A stretch of DNA of 64,000 nucleotides from assembly GCA_964006375.1 (NCBI GenBank), contig OZ023267.1, forward strand, positions 34,607,766 through 34,671,765. Reading direction: 5' to 3'. Below, piece after piece: positions 11,796-25,337 of the stretch. The notes under the pieces were generated by a model that was not told where the DNA came from, did no database searches, and saw only the letters and a list, made by a program, of their open reading frames with translations. Each line of letters opens with the position of its first letter. Position 1 is the first letter of the stretch. The translations under genes and the position numbers were made by a program. The DNA comes from Tillus elongatus (taxonomy: Eukaryota > Arthropoda > Insecta > Coleoptera > Cleridae).

Positions 11796-12520
11796 TATTA
11801 AGAAACACATACAAACCATGAGACAACGAATACAAGCTAAAACTGAAGATTATATAGAAGAAGAAACGCCGAAAAGATCTCTTTCTAAATTACAAACGGA
11901 AGACAAAAACGTTAGCGAATAAATGGAGGCCACAGAAGTTACAAGACCTATAAAAAGGCAGAATCTTATGGTAAACCAATTTAATCGAATAATAGAAGAA
12001 GCATAGATGATGGATGAAAACAATGTACTTTCCAGGGATGAAAAACTTATAAAAGAATTACATAAGCAATGGTAATTAATGCAAAATAACATAATGGAGA
12101 TAAATATGTTTACAGATTCAGAAATTTAAGATCGAGCATATTTTTAGCTAAGGCAAAGGTACAATAACGTCAGTGACAAACTATCAGAATTAGGTAAAAA
12201 CCGAATAAACCACAATTCGGTGCAAAATAGCAGCAAATTACCCACGATAAAAATGCCAATATTGACAGGTAAATATGAAGAATGGATAACATTCAAAGAA
12301 TTATTCCATAAGGTAGTTGATTCAAACCAGTCTGTGTCCAATATTGAAAAAAATGCAATGCTTAAAAACCCAAGTCAAGGGTGAGTCTAGCAGAACAATA
12401 CAGCATTTCCAGATCAGTGAGTCAAATTATATAATCAGCATGGGAGCAATTGAGTGATATGTACAACAATAAAAGGCTGATAGTATCCAAATTTCTCTGG
12501 AGCATATAAACTTTTGTTTA
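11796..12520 (+). pseudogene. BEL/Pao gag fragment with DUF1759-type region
   Basis: The plus strand reads KLPTIKMPILTGKYEEWITF, KELFHKVVDSNQSVSNIEK, then after a frameshift a block like YLKTQVKGESSRTIQHFQIS and NYISAWEQLSDMYNNKR. This is the conserved Gag core of BEL/Pao retrotransposons (LPKxxLPxFxGxxxEW...F...). Upstream, charged helical sequence from 11800 (RQRIQAKTEDYIEEETPKRS) contains several stops. No protease, RT or integrase follows, because a tandem duplication and the channel intron take over after 12520. Confidence 0.8.
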
Positions 12521-12524
12521 TCTT

Positions 12525-12678
12525 GATGTTTTAGAAACCTAAGCAATAACGCAATCACTGTATTTTGATGTGCGTAATTACTGACCGACATAGATACTGT
12601 TGATGTTTTAGAAACCTAAGCAATAACGCAATCACTGTATTTTGATGTGCGTAATTACTGACCGACATAGATACTGTA
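12525..12678 (+). repeat. Perfect 77-bp tandem duplication
   Basis: Two adjacent copies of a 77-bp unit beginning 'gatgttttagaaacctaag' and ending 'gacatagatactgtt' are identical or nearly so. The unit carries no open frame. The lack of divergence suggests a recent event or gene conversion. Confidence 0.85.
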
Positions 12679-12907
12679 TGTATTCTATAGTTGTAAATTT
12701 GTCGGGTTCTTTTTCATTTAAATAAGTTGTTAGTAAACGTGTCTTCTACTAATTAATATACAGTGTGTTACCATATCCCTATCAGCTTTACCCATTTACA
12801 CCTCCTTATTCCTTAAACAATTCTTTTCTGTAAACGAAGGACGTATCTAGCGCGTAAGCTAACTGGAGCAAGTGGCTTTTCTGAATTCTAGATGTGTTTA
12901 GCGTTTA

Positions 12908-13500
<593 letters not shown>

Positions 13501-13544
13501 TAGCAGGTGGTAGTGGAATTTTAGTTTACGTGATAGTAAAGGAT

Positions 13545-16097
13545 TTTTTTCACGCCCGAGGAGGTACCACCCCACGCATCAAGGGGCCGGTGAAGTCTCC
13601 ACGGACGTTTCCGGTTCTGGTGTATGAGTCGGTTTCCCTTATAAGCAAAAATGGTTATGGCTCCTCCTTGTACAAAAGATTCCGGAGGTAAAATACCCCT
13701 CCATTCGGATCTCCGGGAGAGGAGTGTACAGGGCGCGCCAACATCAAGATTTAACATATCCTTTTCGAATATATGTGGCCTAAATTCTAACCTGAACTAC
13801 GTTAACCATTTCCTCCAGGCCAACAGGCCCCAACTCCTCTTTCTCACCGAAACCCAAATCAGTGCCAAAACAGCCACTAATCACCTTAATTTCCCGGGGT
13901 ATGAGCTCCTTACTTCCTTTAGATTGCATGGAGGCGTGTGCGCATACGTCCGTAGCAATCTACCCTGCACCAGACTCCCCAATTTAGAAGCTGGAAGAAA
14001 AGACATACTATGTATAAAACTCACTCTAAGGGCTGCAACTAAATTCATCTGTTGCATTTACCGGTCACCGTCTGACAACAACTTTGTCCAGCTCTTCGAC
14101 TACCTTTCTGAGAAAAAACGACTCTGATTTCTGAATATCCTTCCTCCGAGGTCACTATTCTTGGTGACTTCAATGTCCATAATAAGGAATGGCTAGGATC
14201 TTCAAAAACCGATCCACAAGGGAGAGCAGCGGAGGCCTCTGCAGTTAGCAATTCTTTAGTCAATATGGTTCAGCAACTCCGCAAACTGGCACGAAATTCG
14301 GGATTACTTTTCCTCATTTCCATGGGCGTCTGCCTGCTTCTCTCATCCTGACCCCTCTGATATCTCACAAAACGTCACCGAAATTATCCAAGCTGCCATG
14401 GAATTATTTATTCCACGTACACAGAAAACCTCTTTAGCCACTCAAAAGCCCTGGTTCTCTAAATCATGTGACAAGATCAGACTTGAAAACGCTTCTACAC
14501 AATCCCAGTCAAGAAAACCGTCAAGCATTTAACGACGCAAGAAACCGCTATGTCCGCATTCTTTCTGAGGCAAAAAACTCGTTCAATAACCACATCAAAA
14601 ACAAAGTCCTCTTAAGCTCCAACGCCGGCAAACCCTTCTGGACTCTTGCTAAATCTATTGGGAATGATTTCTGCAAGAGCACGTTCCCACCTCTTGTCTC
14701 AGGGGATGAAATTGTTTCTACCGCCCTGGGCAAGGCTGAACTTTTTGATTCGTTGTTCGCCGGCAATTCTACTCTCAACCCACCTCCAAATGTTCAACCA
14801 CCAACAGTCCCCGATGTCGCGCATAAAATGACGGATATCATTTTCAAAACTAAAAAGGTACGAAAGATGCTCTCTTCTCTCAATACCAGGAAAGCCTCTG
14901 GCCTTGACGAAATCTCAGCAATTGTTCTCAAAAAATGCGCACCAGAACTTGCTCCTGTCCTGACTCGTCTGTTTCAGATATCTTACAATAAAGGCATATT
15001 CCCTAGTAACTAGGAAACTGCTTAAGTACACCTCATCCCCAAGAAAGGATCCAAAGCGCTTCCTAGCAACTACATGCCTATTTCTCTCCTTTTAGTCGTC
15101 TCTAAAGTGATATAAACACCGAATTACCAAAATCTTTTCAAAAACACAGTCTAATCCACGACAGGCAGTATGGATTCCATCAGCGCAGATCGACTGCCGA
15201 CCTCCTTTCCTTTGTCACCCATTATTGGAACAAGTCTATGGAACTACACGGTGGATCCCAGATTGTCGCTCTATACATATCAAAAGCATTCGACCTGGTC
15301 TGGCACGCAGCGCTGCTTAATAAACTTCCGGCCTATGGCCTACCACCAAAACTATGTACCTGGACAGCAAATGTCCTCTCCAACCGGAGCATTTCTGTTG
15401 TCGTGGATGGCCATTCCTCTAAATTGTATCCAATTAATGCAGGAGTTCCTCAAGGTTCAGCTTTAGTCCCTACTTTGTTTCTTCTCCCCATCAATGACCT
15501 CCTCTCTAGCACATCCAACCCAGTTCACAGTTACGCGGACGACAGCACCCTCCACTCAAATATACAATATTCTAAGCCTGTCTCTTTAGCCCAATTAGAT
15601 GAGGATCGCAGACTCATGGAGGGTTCAGTCTCCGTGGATCTCCAAAAAAATATTAGACTTGGGAAGTAGAAATCTTGTACAATTCAACCCCACCAAATCT
15701 CAGTCTTGCTTTCTTTCTCATAAGAGATATACCGGCCTTAGACCCATCAAAATTAACAACCAAGTTATTCAAAGTAATGAGTCCTTTTCTCTTGTTGGCA
15801 TTTCTGTGGATCAAAATCTCAATTGGCACCAACATGTCACATCAATTGCACAAGCGGCTGCTAAGAAATTAAGTTTCCTCTTCCGGGCTCGCGAATACTT
15901 TACACCAGCTAATCTCTATGCCTTATATGCTTCAAAAATAAGGCCAAACCTCGAATGCTGCTTACACATCTTGGGTGCAGCTGCCGCTCCTACACTCGCT
16001 ATCCTGGACTCTATTCAAAAAAGAGCTATACGTCTCATCGGTGACCCTACCCTCGCCCAAAGGCTGCCATCCCTTGCTCACCGACGTGCCGTTGGTG

Positions 16098-16143
<46 letters not shown>

Positions 16144-16466
16144 TAGATATCTGCACGGGCACGGCTCAGAGGAACTTTCTTCCATAGTTCCTTCACCTGC
16201 TTCCCCCAACAGATCTACCAGGGGAACAGATCGAATGCATCCTTTTACTGTCCAGGTCACCAGACATAGAACATCTTGTTATGCCCGCTCTTTTGTGCCG
16301 AGGACTTCCAAGTTTTGGAATTCCTTGCCGGCACATGTTTTTCCTTCCCCGAACCTCCAAACCTTCAAGTCCAGAATTAACAAGTTGCCTCTTTCATTCT
16401 TGTCTACACCCACGGTACGATATTATTAAGGCTGTTAGCCCTCGTGGTGTGTTGTTTAAATTTTAA
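13545..16466 (+). mobile_element. Non-LTR retrotransposon copy 1 (APE-RT, degenerate)
   Basis: A G+C-richer 5' region is followed by an apurinic endonuclease domain. The latter shows FSNICGLNSNLNYVNHFL, LLFLTETQIS, GGVCAYVRSN, CIYRSPS and, after a frameshift near 14125, LGDFNVHNKEWLGSS. RT motifs follow: KASGLDEISAIVLKKCAPEL, LYISKAFDLVWHAALLNKL, AGVPQGSALVPTLFLLPIND and YADDSTLHSN. The C-terminal tail (IQKRAIRLIGDPTLAQR ... SFVPRTSKFWNSLPAHVF) ends at about 16429. The 3' end is 'ggctgttagccctcgtggtgt' plus an A-rich tail. The coding is broken by several stops and frameshifts and lacks part of the APE domain. It resembles the jockey/CR1/L2 group, but the clade is not resolved. It sits in a channel intron. 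Confidence 0.88.
16100..16139 (+). repeat. (CT)20 expansion inside the non-LTR coding region
   Basis: A 40-bp CT run lies between codons for GDL and FYRYLHG. The sister copy at 37775-39985 has only about 14 bp at the same point, so the run has expanded within this copy. It adds an SLSL-type stretch to the translated frame. Confidence 0.9.
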
Positions 16467-16640
16467 AAAAGGCACGTTAAAGAAAGCTACTCTCCCTACG
16501 AAAAGGTGGAGATTCTGAACTATGTCCAGGATAATGCGGTAAAACTGATCCCTGGCATCGGTGGATGGTCATAGTGCTGAAAAAGACGTTAAAGAAACAG
16601 ATGGCGTCACTGCAGAATTATTGTTGGACGATTTAATTTA
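16467..16640 (+). repeat. SINE-body-like segment behind the LINE tail
   Basis: This segment ('cacgttaaag', 'tctccctacgaaaagg', 'gtccaggataatgcggtaaaactg', 'tccctgg') matches, with divergence, the body of the tRNA-derived SINE at about 34650-34740. It lies immediately after the 3' end of the non-LTR copy. It may be an independent SINE fragment or a shared LINE/SINE tail module. Confidence 0.6.
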
Positions 16641-16836
16641 GCTTCACAACCGTCTGACGATCAAAATTTGTAAGCGATTTTTTTTTCACTTCCAATTTTC
16701 GAATTGATTTGAAATTTTGCGAGATTATTCAATTCTGGTGGCAATACAATATTGTGGTACCATCAAACTTGTATGAATTTAAAATGGCGGATGTTGCAAG
16801 AGGGCTGAATATTTATTATATAATTAGTATTCTTAC

Positions 16837-17032
16837 CGATATTATTTGATAAGAATTTGACATCATCGCAATCAGCATGTTCAATAATACGATAATATTG
16901 ATCACTGAATAAGAACCAAACATCAGTAGAGCCCAGAACCGAGTGAATCCTTTGATTCCGGTCAACTCAAAACACATTAGATCTACCAATCCAAAGCTCG
17001 CCCAAAAAAGTGATTGAGATGTTTCAAATAAG
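16837..17032 (-). CDS. Trpgamma: TRPC/TRP-gamma-like channel, pore and S6 exon (exon 10)
   Basis: The exon encodes LFETSQSLFWASFGLVDL, then MCFELTGIKGFTRFWALLMF, then GSYSVINIIVLLNMLIAMMS and NSYQIIS. FWASFGLVDL is the pore helix/selectivity-filter region of insect TRPC channels, and NIIVLLNMLIAMMSNSYQII is S6, the cation-channel gate. The acceptor is TTTCAG|CTT, with the first base completing an Asn codon from the previous exon. The donor is ATATCG|GTAAGA in phase 0. Only 56 bp of intron separate it from exon 9. The sequence is strongly conserved and shows no damage. Confidence 0.95.
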
Positions 17033-17088
17033 CTGAAAAATGAAACAGTGAGAAAATGATTTATTATTAAACTAGAATATTAAAATAC

Positions 17089-17212
17089 TTAGCGTAACGT
17101 CTCCAAATAGTGCATGCTTTATCGTTGTTTTCAAAATCGGGCATACCATTTGGTAAGTGATAACATTTGTTTTTTTCCAATTCTGCGTAGTACCACAAAA
17201 GTTGGTTGAGAC
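17089..17212 (-). CDS. Trpgamma: TRPC/TRP-gamma-like channel, S5-pore loop exon (exon 9)
   Basis: The exon reads GLNQLLWYYAELEKNKCYHL, then PNGMPDFENNDKACTIWRRY and A, completing N across the junction. This is the extracellular turret between S5 and the pore helix. It carries two cysteines (KCYH and KACT) spaced as in TRPC channels, where such a pair is known to form a disulphide. The acceptor is TTTTAG|GT and the donor GCTAA|GTATTT. The donor is weak in consensus, but it is required by the frame and by continuity with exon 10. Confidence 0.93.
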
Positions 17213-17735
17213 CTAAAATGCCAACAAAAAGCAATTACCACACGCTTGTTTTTTGTATCGCACGTATTTATTTAACACCATGACACACGACATTTGTTTC
17301 GCACAATTATTGGCTTTTTCTGATGATGAATTATAAGCTGTCGTTGTATCAAATATATGACAAACAGAATAGGTCTGTGAACGCTGATAGTGACTTTCTA
17401 TTAAAATGCAGTTAATCAAAATAAATCCTTTTTTTTTGTAATCAAAGGACATAAAATTTAATAGACACCTGCTAAGAGATAAATGTTGCGAAAAAAATTT
17501 TAGAGCAAATTCGCAAAATGGATTTTCTTCTTTTCTATGATGAAGACTGGCAAATCTTTTTTACCTAGAAAACACCAAAAATTATTTTGTTCATTTTGTT
17601 CGTTAAAAATTATTTTACAGGAAAATTCGCTGGAATTGTTTGTTCTATTAAAATGTACTGAAAATTTTCTTTATAAATTTTCTTCGATAAAATAGGTAAC
17701 TTTTGAAACGAAAATTTTCTAAAGTTGCAAAAGAG
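17213..17735. other. Intron sequence without recognised features
   Basis: This is A+T-rich intron of the channel gene between exon 9 and the first TA-core-type repeat. No coding frame or repeat end was identified. Confidence 0.5.
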
Positions 17736-17740
17736 TCTGG

Positions 17741-18370
17741 ACGCAGCAAGTGCGTTATGGAAGTGAATTTTCATAAAAATGTTTTTAATAGCAAACATGT
17801 CTCTTGAATGCAAGCAGGCATCAATTTGGTTACCGGTGTAGCCTATATAGTAGAAACAGTGTACCAAATTTTATCAAAATAACTTATTATTTGAGAATGT
17901 ACAACAATTTTTTGAAAATAAACTTAAAATGTTTCCGGGAAAACTGGTCTCCTAGCCAACAAACCTTAGGTTAATAGCAAATTGAGTTATTGAGCGTCTC
18001 GATTTTTTTTCTTACAAACATGCATCATATTTCGATAAAAAAATGCAAAAATGCACTAATATAAGGGTGTTCGAAAAAAAATTGTAGGTACTTATCACCA
18101 ACGATTGTCAAAATATTTTTATAAGATACAGCTCAGGACACCCTTAGTTAACGTGTACCATTTTTTCTTGTATCTCGTGTAATAACAATCATATTGAGGT
18201 TTACCGTAGAAATGCGTGACCCTGTATATATGTAAACAGATAAAAACTGAATGTAAACCCGGATATCGATTCTAGGGGGCCTAGTTTGCGCTCATTTGGC
18301 GGAATAACTTCTTCTGAGAAAATCCCAATATCGAAAATGGTAAGCTTGACAGCCGAAGGCGCTCTAGCTA
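17741..18370 (-). repeat. Mosaic TA-core family member without TA core
   Basis: It begins with 'gtctggacgcagcaagtgcgt' (17741 on) and passes through a segment with 'acaaacatgcatcatatttcg' and 'gacaccctta' that also occurs at 10795-11050 and reversed at 63045-63265. It ends near 18230-18330 with 'ctagggggcctagtttgcgctcattt', the left-end block of the family. The order suggests a composite or longer subfamily. Confidence 0.6.
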
Positions 18371-18419
18371 TGGTGGGTTGTGATAAGGGTCTGGTGGCGT
18401 TATGTGGTAAAGATTAAAG

Positions 18420-18830
18420 TTTTCCATAGTTTCTCTGTTACCACGGCATTATCCACCAGCAAACATTATGTCGACATTTTCTAAAACTAAACAGCATCAT
18501 GAAATTGGTAGTAAAAATTATCAACAAGATTAGTGCTCAAGCGTTACAAAAAAGATTATTCGAAGTCAATACGGGCAGCTCCTCCGTCTGTCTAAAGTCC
18601 CATGGTTAAGTAGCAGACAAGTGGTGAAACGTTTTAATATTATAATGGCCTATCTGCCATAGTTCAATTTTTTCAACAACGCAAAGAACCAATTTTGGAA
18701 CTGGAAAATTCAATCTGGTTTAAAGAATTTGGTTTTCTTGTGGACATTACAGAAGACTAAATGAACTTAATTTGCAGCTTCAAGGGAGAGAAATACAACT
18801 AGCTGAAATGATTTATGTTATAAAAATCAT
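18420..18830 (+). pseudogene. hAT-like transposase remnant (ZBED/GTF2IRD2-type)
   Basis: Two frames give fragments resembling a hAT-derived transposase of the kind found in ZBED or GTF2IRD2-type proteins. These are KVPWLSSRQVVKRFNIIMA, then after a stop and shift FFQQRKEPILELENSIWF, KEFGFLVDITED and GREIQLAEMIYVIK. The W(L/V)S.G.VV.RF and LAFL.DIT..LN..N..LQG patterns are characteristic. Several stops are present and no terminal repeats were found. Confidence 0.6.
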
Positions 18831-18840
18831 TTATCAAAAA

Positions 18841-18957
18841 GTCTGGACGCAGCAAGTGCGTTATGGTATTGAATTTTCATAAATTTAAAGACTTTTTTTC
18901 AAAATTCAAAAGTCTGGATCTCCTCATTAGTGATTTTTTAAAGAAAATTCACTAAAA
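18841..18957 (-). repeat. Minimal TA-core repeat (two ends joined)
   Basis: A 117-bp unit contains only the 'tctggacgcagcaagtgcg' end and, 40 bp on, the opposite 'caaaagtctggatctcctcatt' plus hairpin end. All internal subrepeats and the TA core are missing. Confidence 0.7.
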
Positions 18958-19705
18958 AGGCTGGCGACCAATGCTCTAAGTTATCATATTATCTTTCACT
19001 AAATATTCTAATAACTTTAGTATACTTCCCTATAATCTACAATTTATTAGTATTTTATAATACCAAAGCCAGAAAATATTTCTGTAAACACACAGAACCC
19101 AACAACAGTATTTATCTATTAAGAAAATACAGTAATATAACATTCACAAAGTAAAGGTTAAAGTAAAGGTAGACGTAATGAAGTATCAAACCTTAACGTA
19201 ATGGTATTTACGACTATACACAGCACAGACGAAGAGTAGGCCACACACTTGCACGCACACACTGTTCTTTTATAGTGTATCAAATATGACAAACCTGAAC
19301 ATCATAAATGATATATGTACAGTGGAACACAATATTTACATAAACCTTACTCCATTTTATGTGCCACTTCGTTTCCCCTGTCAATATTTGATGGGAAATG
19401 TGGTGTGTTATTAACAGGTCTTCTGTTATCATTTATTATTTAGATAGATATATATGCGTGTGTATGGTGGGTTAACGAGTCTAATTAATGCAAGTTTTCC
19501 ACGTATATTTTGATATTTCTGTGTGTGTGTTTGAGAATTTATCTCCGCTTGTTTTGCTGAGATAGAAGTGTTCAGACGTATGTGGCGCGTGTAATAAATT
19601 ATTGATAGTGAATATGTAAGCAATTTTATATGGTAAGAGAAATCTTTCTTGTCTTATTTATTCATGCTATTTGGAGTTTTTTTTAACGTTTTTAGCGAAT
19701 TCTGG
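18958..19705. other. Unassigned intron sequence
   Basis: No convincing open frame or repeat end was seen in this stretch, which lies between the minimal TA-core repeat and the second TG...CA element. Confidence 0.5.
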
Positions 19706-22107
19706 TGTAAGGGTTACGGTTTTTTTCATATATATTGAATAATAGTCAACGCAACCCTTCGATGACACAAGGTTACAACCCTCTTAGTAAACAATAGAAG
19801 TAACCTATTATAATAATAACAATCGACTAACGGTCACATAATATAATTACATAGCTCAACAATCAATCACCAGCCGATATATTACTTAGCAGTTGTGTTA
19901 TCTACTTAAGAGTAATCATGCAAAAGGCAAAAGGTTTATTACTTGTCAGAATGATGGCGAAGCCTTAATGTACGGGCGTAATGAGTCCGGCGAGCGGGTG
20001 CCAAATGTGTCCAGTAACAACATCACTAACCTGTAATTAAAAATATACCTGAACACACCATTGCTCATCTAAAGCACAACCTAACATATATACGAGGGAC
20101 ATTCAATTATTAGTTTATCAATCATTTACCCATTACACGCTGCACTGAGCGACTCGACATCAATAACTATTTATGCTCAAAGCTCCACTGGCCAACCTAA
20201 CATTAAGAGCAGTTTCTACATAACGCTCCACTGAGCAACTCCAACATTAATAGCAGTTCATACTCAAGGCTCCACTGAGCCACATTATACTATCTCAACA
20301 GCGCACATCAGTGCCTTAGAACTGCTTTCTCAACAATGTATCTAAATGCTCAACCATTAGTTCCTCAAACAATAATTACTCAGACAATAATTACTCAAGT
20401 AGTTACTCACACGATAGTTACTCAAATAATAATTACTCAAATAATAATTATTCAAACATTAGTTACTCAAATAATAGTTTCTAGACCAATAGATTAGCCT
20501 GTGTGTTTTGTTGAGCGCTGTACCCGAACACTAGGTCCGTGCAGGCTTCCAGGTGTGCAATGAGGCACAGTTCAATACCTCACCTAGAGTGCTTGTACTG
20601 ACAGAGTTGACTACCGAGAAGTGCAATGGACACAATGGACTAGCTCAACACTGTGCCCTTCTCCAAGTACCCCAACCCCCCACTGGGACTGACCGTGTAA
20701 TGAGACAAACGGGTGAGCTGGCCACAGTGTCTCGGACAAGCTACCAGATCGACAAATACAACACCGATCCTGGCAACATGAATACTGAGCAGTGCAATGG
20801 ACACAAAGGGCGAACTCAACAATGTGCCCTCTCTGGTATCCACGCATCGAACAGGGATAGGTGCAATGGTTACCTCTTAACCCTACCTTAGTCTGACGAT
20901 GCCACTAAAAGCCACCGCGTTATGGTTACGTAACCTGGGCCTAAACCCAAACGCATCTACCAATATGACGCCCTACTGGGTGAGCAAACAGCGAAGGTGT
21001 CCCCAACACCTTCCAAACTATCATCAATTTACTTTCAAACAGACTCTACTTTATTTACTCTAAACAAACTGACATAATTCAACTCTTACTTAATTTATGA
21101 ATATTGACTTAACCTCGTATAAGTAACAAGCCTATTTTAAACTTAGCTAATTCCTAAATTATTTCAAAAAGCCCCTTTATTTGAATATGATAATTACTTC
21201 TATATTTATAACTTAGCCTCGTATAAATAATAAACGTAATTTAAACTTAGCTATTTCTCAAATTATCTCACAAGGCTCCTTTATTTCAGTATGATGATTA
21301 CTTCTCAATTTATAGCTTAGCCTCGTATAAATAATAAACTTAATTTAAACTTAGCTATTTCTCAAATTATTTCATAAAGTCCCTATTTAAATATGATAAT
21401 TACTTCTCAATTTATAACTTAGCCTCGTATAAATAATAAACGTAATCTAAACCTAGCTATTTCTCAAATTATCTCATAAGGCCCCTTTATTTGAATATGA
21501 TAATTACTTCTCAATCTATAACTTATCCTCGTATAAATAATAAACCGACTTTGAACTCTAGCTACAATTTATTTTCATATAAACTAGTTATTAAATGATC
21601 TCCTAAAATCACCCTTAATCATATACTTATTGAAATTGCTCCTCAATGTATAACTTAAACAAATAAGAACAGGTACAATAAACGAACAAGCCATGTTCAA
21701 TGAGAATTCACTCACCTTTTATGAAGGTATATAACGTGCACTGTAAACCTCACTAATATCGAGCATATTTTAATGCAGCTCAGGTCATGGTTCACGCACA
21801 AATGTGGAGGTATGCTTTACTTCAACCGATGCTGAGTGGAATATAAAATGAATAGTGCGAGGCCATTCAATCTAAGAGATATGGTATTAAGACGCTATCT
21901 GAACTAAATTGTAACACAGCATGTGTTTCGTTACGTAAACAATTTTTAAGCGCGTCTGGCTCAACTAACACTTTATTTTTAATGGGACCACATATGTGAA
22001 ACTCAACGTGAAGCTTGTTCACATATTTCCGTGTCTATTTAATACCTACAGAGAATTTTCATAATAAAATAGCGCTATATCCAGGGCTAGGAAATACATT
22101 CCTTACA
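19706..22107. mobile_element. TG...CA-bounded 2.4-kb element, copy B, inverted
   Basis: This is the reverse complement of the 6125-8436 element, with the same TGTAAGG / CCTTACA termini. It is flanked by near-matching tetramers (ctgg at 19702-19705, ctag at 22108-22111). It keeps the CATTGCAC-type block (as gtgcaatg at 20560-20870) and the tandem ~115-bp units (21110-21560). Open frames inside are short and differ from those of copy A, so no protein is supported. Confidence 0.75.
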
Positions 22108-22249
22108 CTAGCATGTATCTGCGACAGCGCCGGGTTTAGTCATGAAAGGGAAATGTTATTTTATGAAGCCTCTGTTAATAATCACTCATTTGAGTCGTAT
22201 ATTCCGGCCACAAACCAATATCATGGGCCTCTTTGGCTCATTTTCTACC

Positions 22250-22457
22250 AACTTTTAGTGAATTTTCTTAGAAAAAAATTACCACTGGGGAGATCTCGAC
22301 TTTTGAATTTTGAAAAATATGCTTCAAATGAGCGCAAACTAGCCCAGGATATGGGTTCTAGGGGTACTAGATCGCGCTCATTTGCAAAATTTTTTTCAAA
22401 ATTCAAAAGTCGGGATCTCCTCATTAGTGAATTTTTTCTACGAAAATTCACTAAAAC
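22250..22457. repeat. Palindromic TA-core derivative (two left ends)
   Basis: Both arms carry the same end. 'gaattttcttagaaaaaaatt', 'ggagatctcgacttttgaatt' and 'caaatgagcgcaaactag' on the left mirror 'ctagatcgcgctcatttg', 'aaaattcaaaagtcgggatc' and 'gaaaattcacta' on the right. Two left ends fused head to head would produce this. Confidence 0.75.
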
Positions 22458-23150
22458 AATGCAAACTTACAAATGAAACTTTAACATAACTTTCAAATGT
22501 AATATCTCCTTTGCCGGCTTGTTGTTTTTCTTCATTTGTAAGCTCACGTAAAGTTACAATTGTAATGTTTCTGAAAGTTTGTTTTAATTTGTAAACATTT
22601 ATTTGAATTCCCTCCGTTTTCGTGTTCGTGTATGTTCGATCGTATGTCATCGTCGTCCAATAACAACATAGCAACGCCAACAGCGAACTGACTCTGACAA
22701 TGCGCCCAGCATTAATTATTAATGGCGTATTGTTGTTTATATTTAATTCATCATAAGCTGTTATTTGAACTATGTCTATTTATTTTTCTGGGAATTTTAA
22801 AAATTGAACAATCTTATTGTAGCCTGAATTGTTTGAATTTTGGGTAATTAAGTAAATCGTTGTCTGGGGTGTACATAATGAAACATGGAGTATATCGACA
22901 AACATGTCAGGTAAGAATGCCTAAAACAGCTATATACTAAATACATGTGTGAATTCAATAAAATTAGTCACTTTTCTCTAGCATAATTAAATTTTGATAT
23001 GTCGCTATTGGTGATTTTCTAAAATAGCTGTATTTATATTTTTGTTTCTTTTTATGAAATATACTCAACCAAAAAGAAAACCTAATTGCTAAATACGAAT
23101 TTTGTTATGTCCTTAAATGCAGCCTGGAGATGTCTTACCTGGTCAGACCA
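22458..23150. other. Unassigned intron sequence
   Basis: Only short open frames occur, none with recognisable motifs. The region separates the palindromic repeat from the LINE fragment. Confidence 0.5.
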
Positions 23151-23640
23151 ATTTATTTTAAAACGTTAAATATGATTGACCTATGGATGAATGAGGCTTA
23201 TCCAGAGCAATCTACATCATAAGGAACAGTACAGTACCCATCAAGTTGTCAGGATTGCTTATTTTGCACGTTGTCACAGTATCCTATCGTATGGAACATT
23301 CATATGGGTTAACTCGTCAGCAGCGGAACATTTGTTTATCATGCAAAAAAGAGCAATAAGGACATTGTGTGCGTAGGTCCAAGAAAAAGCTGCCCTGATG
23401 TGTTCGAGGCCATTTGGATTCTTAGGTACCATTCCAGCCATATTCTTCTTCAGTATATGTATTCAAAATATCCAGTGAATGATGAAGCTCGCAGCATCAA
23501 TACCAGGTGCATGCATGAATTAAAAATACAGTTGCACAAAAAGGAGAAAACAAAGCAGATGTTTGATTACTTGGGAATCAAGTTCCCCAATTTTCTACCT
23601 AATGTTATTAAGATGCTCCCACTAACAAGATTACAGTAGG
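23150..23640 (+). pseudogene. Non-LTR retrotransposon C-terminal fragment
   Basis: The plus strand encodes HQVVRIAYFARCHSILSYGT, IWVNSSAAEHLFIMQKRAIR and TLC. This is the region just after the RT domain in jockey/CR1-type elements (AYYA.F.S.L.YGI..WG...). A frameshift near 23370 leads into VGPRKSCPDVFEAIWILR and a C-terminal tail to 23639. Neither the RT core nor the 5' end is present. Confidence 0.7.
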
Positions 23641-23806
23641 TACTAGTGGATGTTATAAAACAAAAACCAAGGTGAAGGAATTTATTGGTGCTCTAAACTA
23701 ATGGGTATAGTGTTACATACTACTTGTATTCGTTCTTTGTAGTGTGTGTGTCTATGTGTGTGAGTACGTTAGGCAAAAGCTTTGGAAGGCAAGTTCCGGT
23801 AGCCAC

Positions 23807-23901
<95 letters not shown>

Positions 23902-24370
23902 CACGTTAGAATGTCGACCGTCGTTTATATCTATGGTCGACATTTAAACGTGAAAAAAATGGGGTTAGATGTCCATTTTGTTACACGCGAATTTTTCAAA
24001 GGTTTTTTAGTTTTTTAACCTTAATGACACCTTTTTATACTTTTTCATGACTAGCTTTGAATGTTTTGAAAGTGAAAATCTTCGGGCGAAGTTACATGTA
24101 ATGTAAATATGTTTTTTGCATTGTTGTTTTTTGCATGTCTTCGTGGCAGATTTTCCCTGTTTTTGATGCTTTGGCCTTGCTTTTGTAACTGTGCTTTTGT
24201 TACAGTGCTGTAAGTGTTTTTTAATGCATAATCTAGATGTTGTGCTGATTTTTATTCATTTTTAGTACTCCTAAAGATGCTCGGGACCCCGAGCGATATA
24301 TATTGAGTTTCAGTACAGAGTGAGTTTCTTTTAAATATAGCCCTCGTTTTTTGGTCGTAATTGCCCTCAA
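23641..24370. other. (TA)n array, short inverted repeat and unassigned sequence
   Basis: A (TA)n array of about 85 bp (23813-23898) is followed by an inverted repeat (23899-23955): 'tttcacgttagaatgtcgacc' pairs with 'ggtcgacatttaaacgtgaaa'. The rest up to the next (TA)n array is unassigned. Confidence 0.6.
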
Positions 24371-24372
24371 AA

Positions 24373-24935
<563 letters not shown>

Positions 24936-25337
24936 ATTTTTTTTTCTTACGCACCCCCAATGCATTTAGGCACGAGCCGCTACTGCTTTCTTATTAATTA
25001 TGCATTATGCGATTCAAAGCAGCGGAGTTTGTACTTGTAAAAACACTTTACGCTGTCTTGCAACGGGTTATAGATTTGGTCTTATGCTTTATAATTTTAT
25101 TAAACTTTTTAAGGCATGTTGCACGCACTTTAAAAAAAATAGTAACTGTAAAATTTTGTCTTCTCCCCGTCATCAGGACATAGTACTAAAATGGCGGGTC
25201 TAAGAAAATGAGTTTTACAGACGTAGTTATAGCGTTGTATAAGATGCAAGCAAATTAATAGACAAATAAGTGCAGTAGTATAATTATATTTTAACACAAA
25301 CAAATAGAAATGTAGAAGGTTAGAAAACTATACTTAC

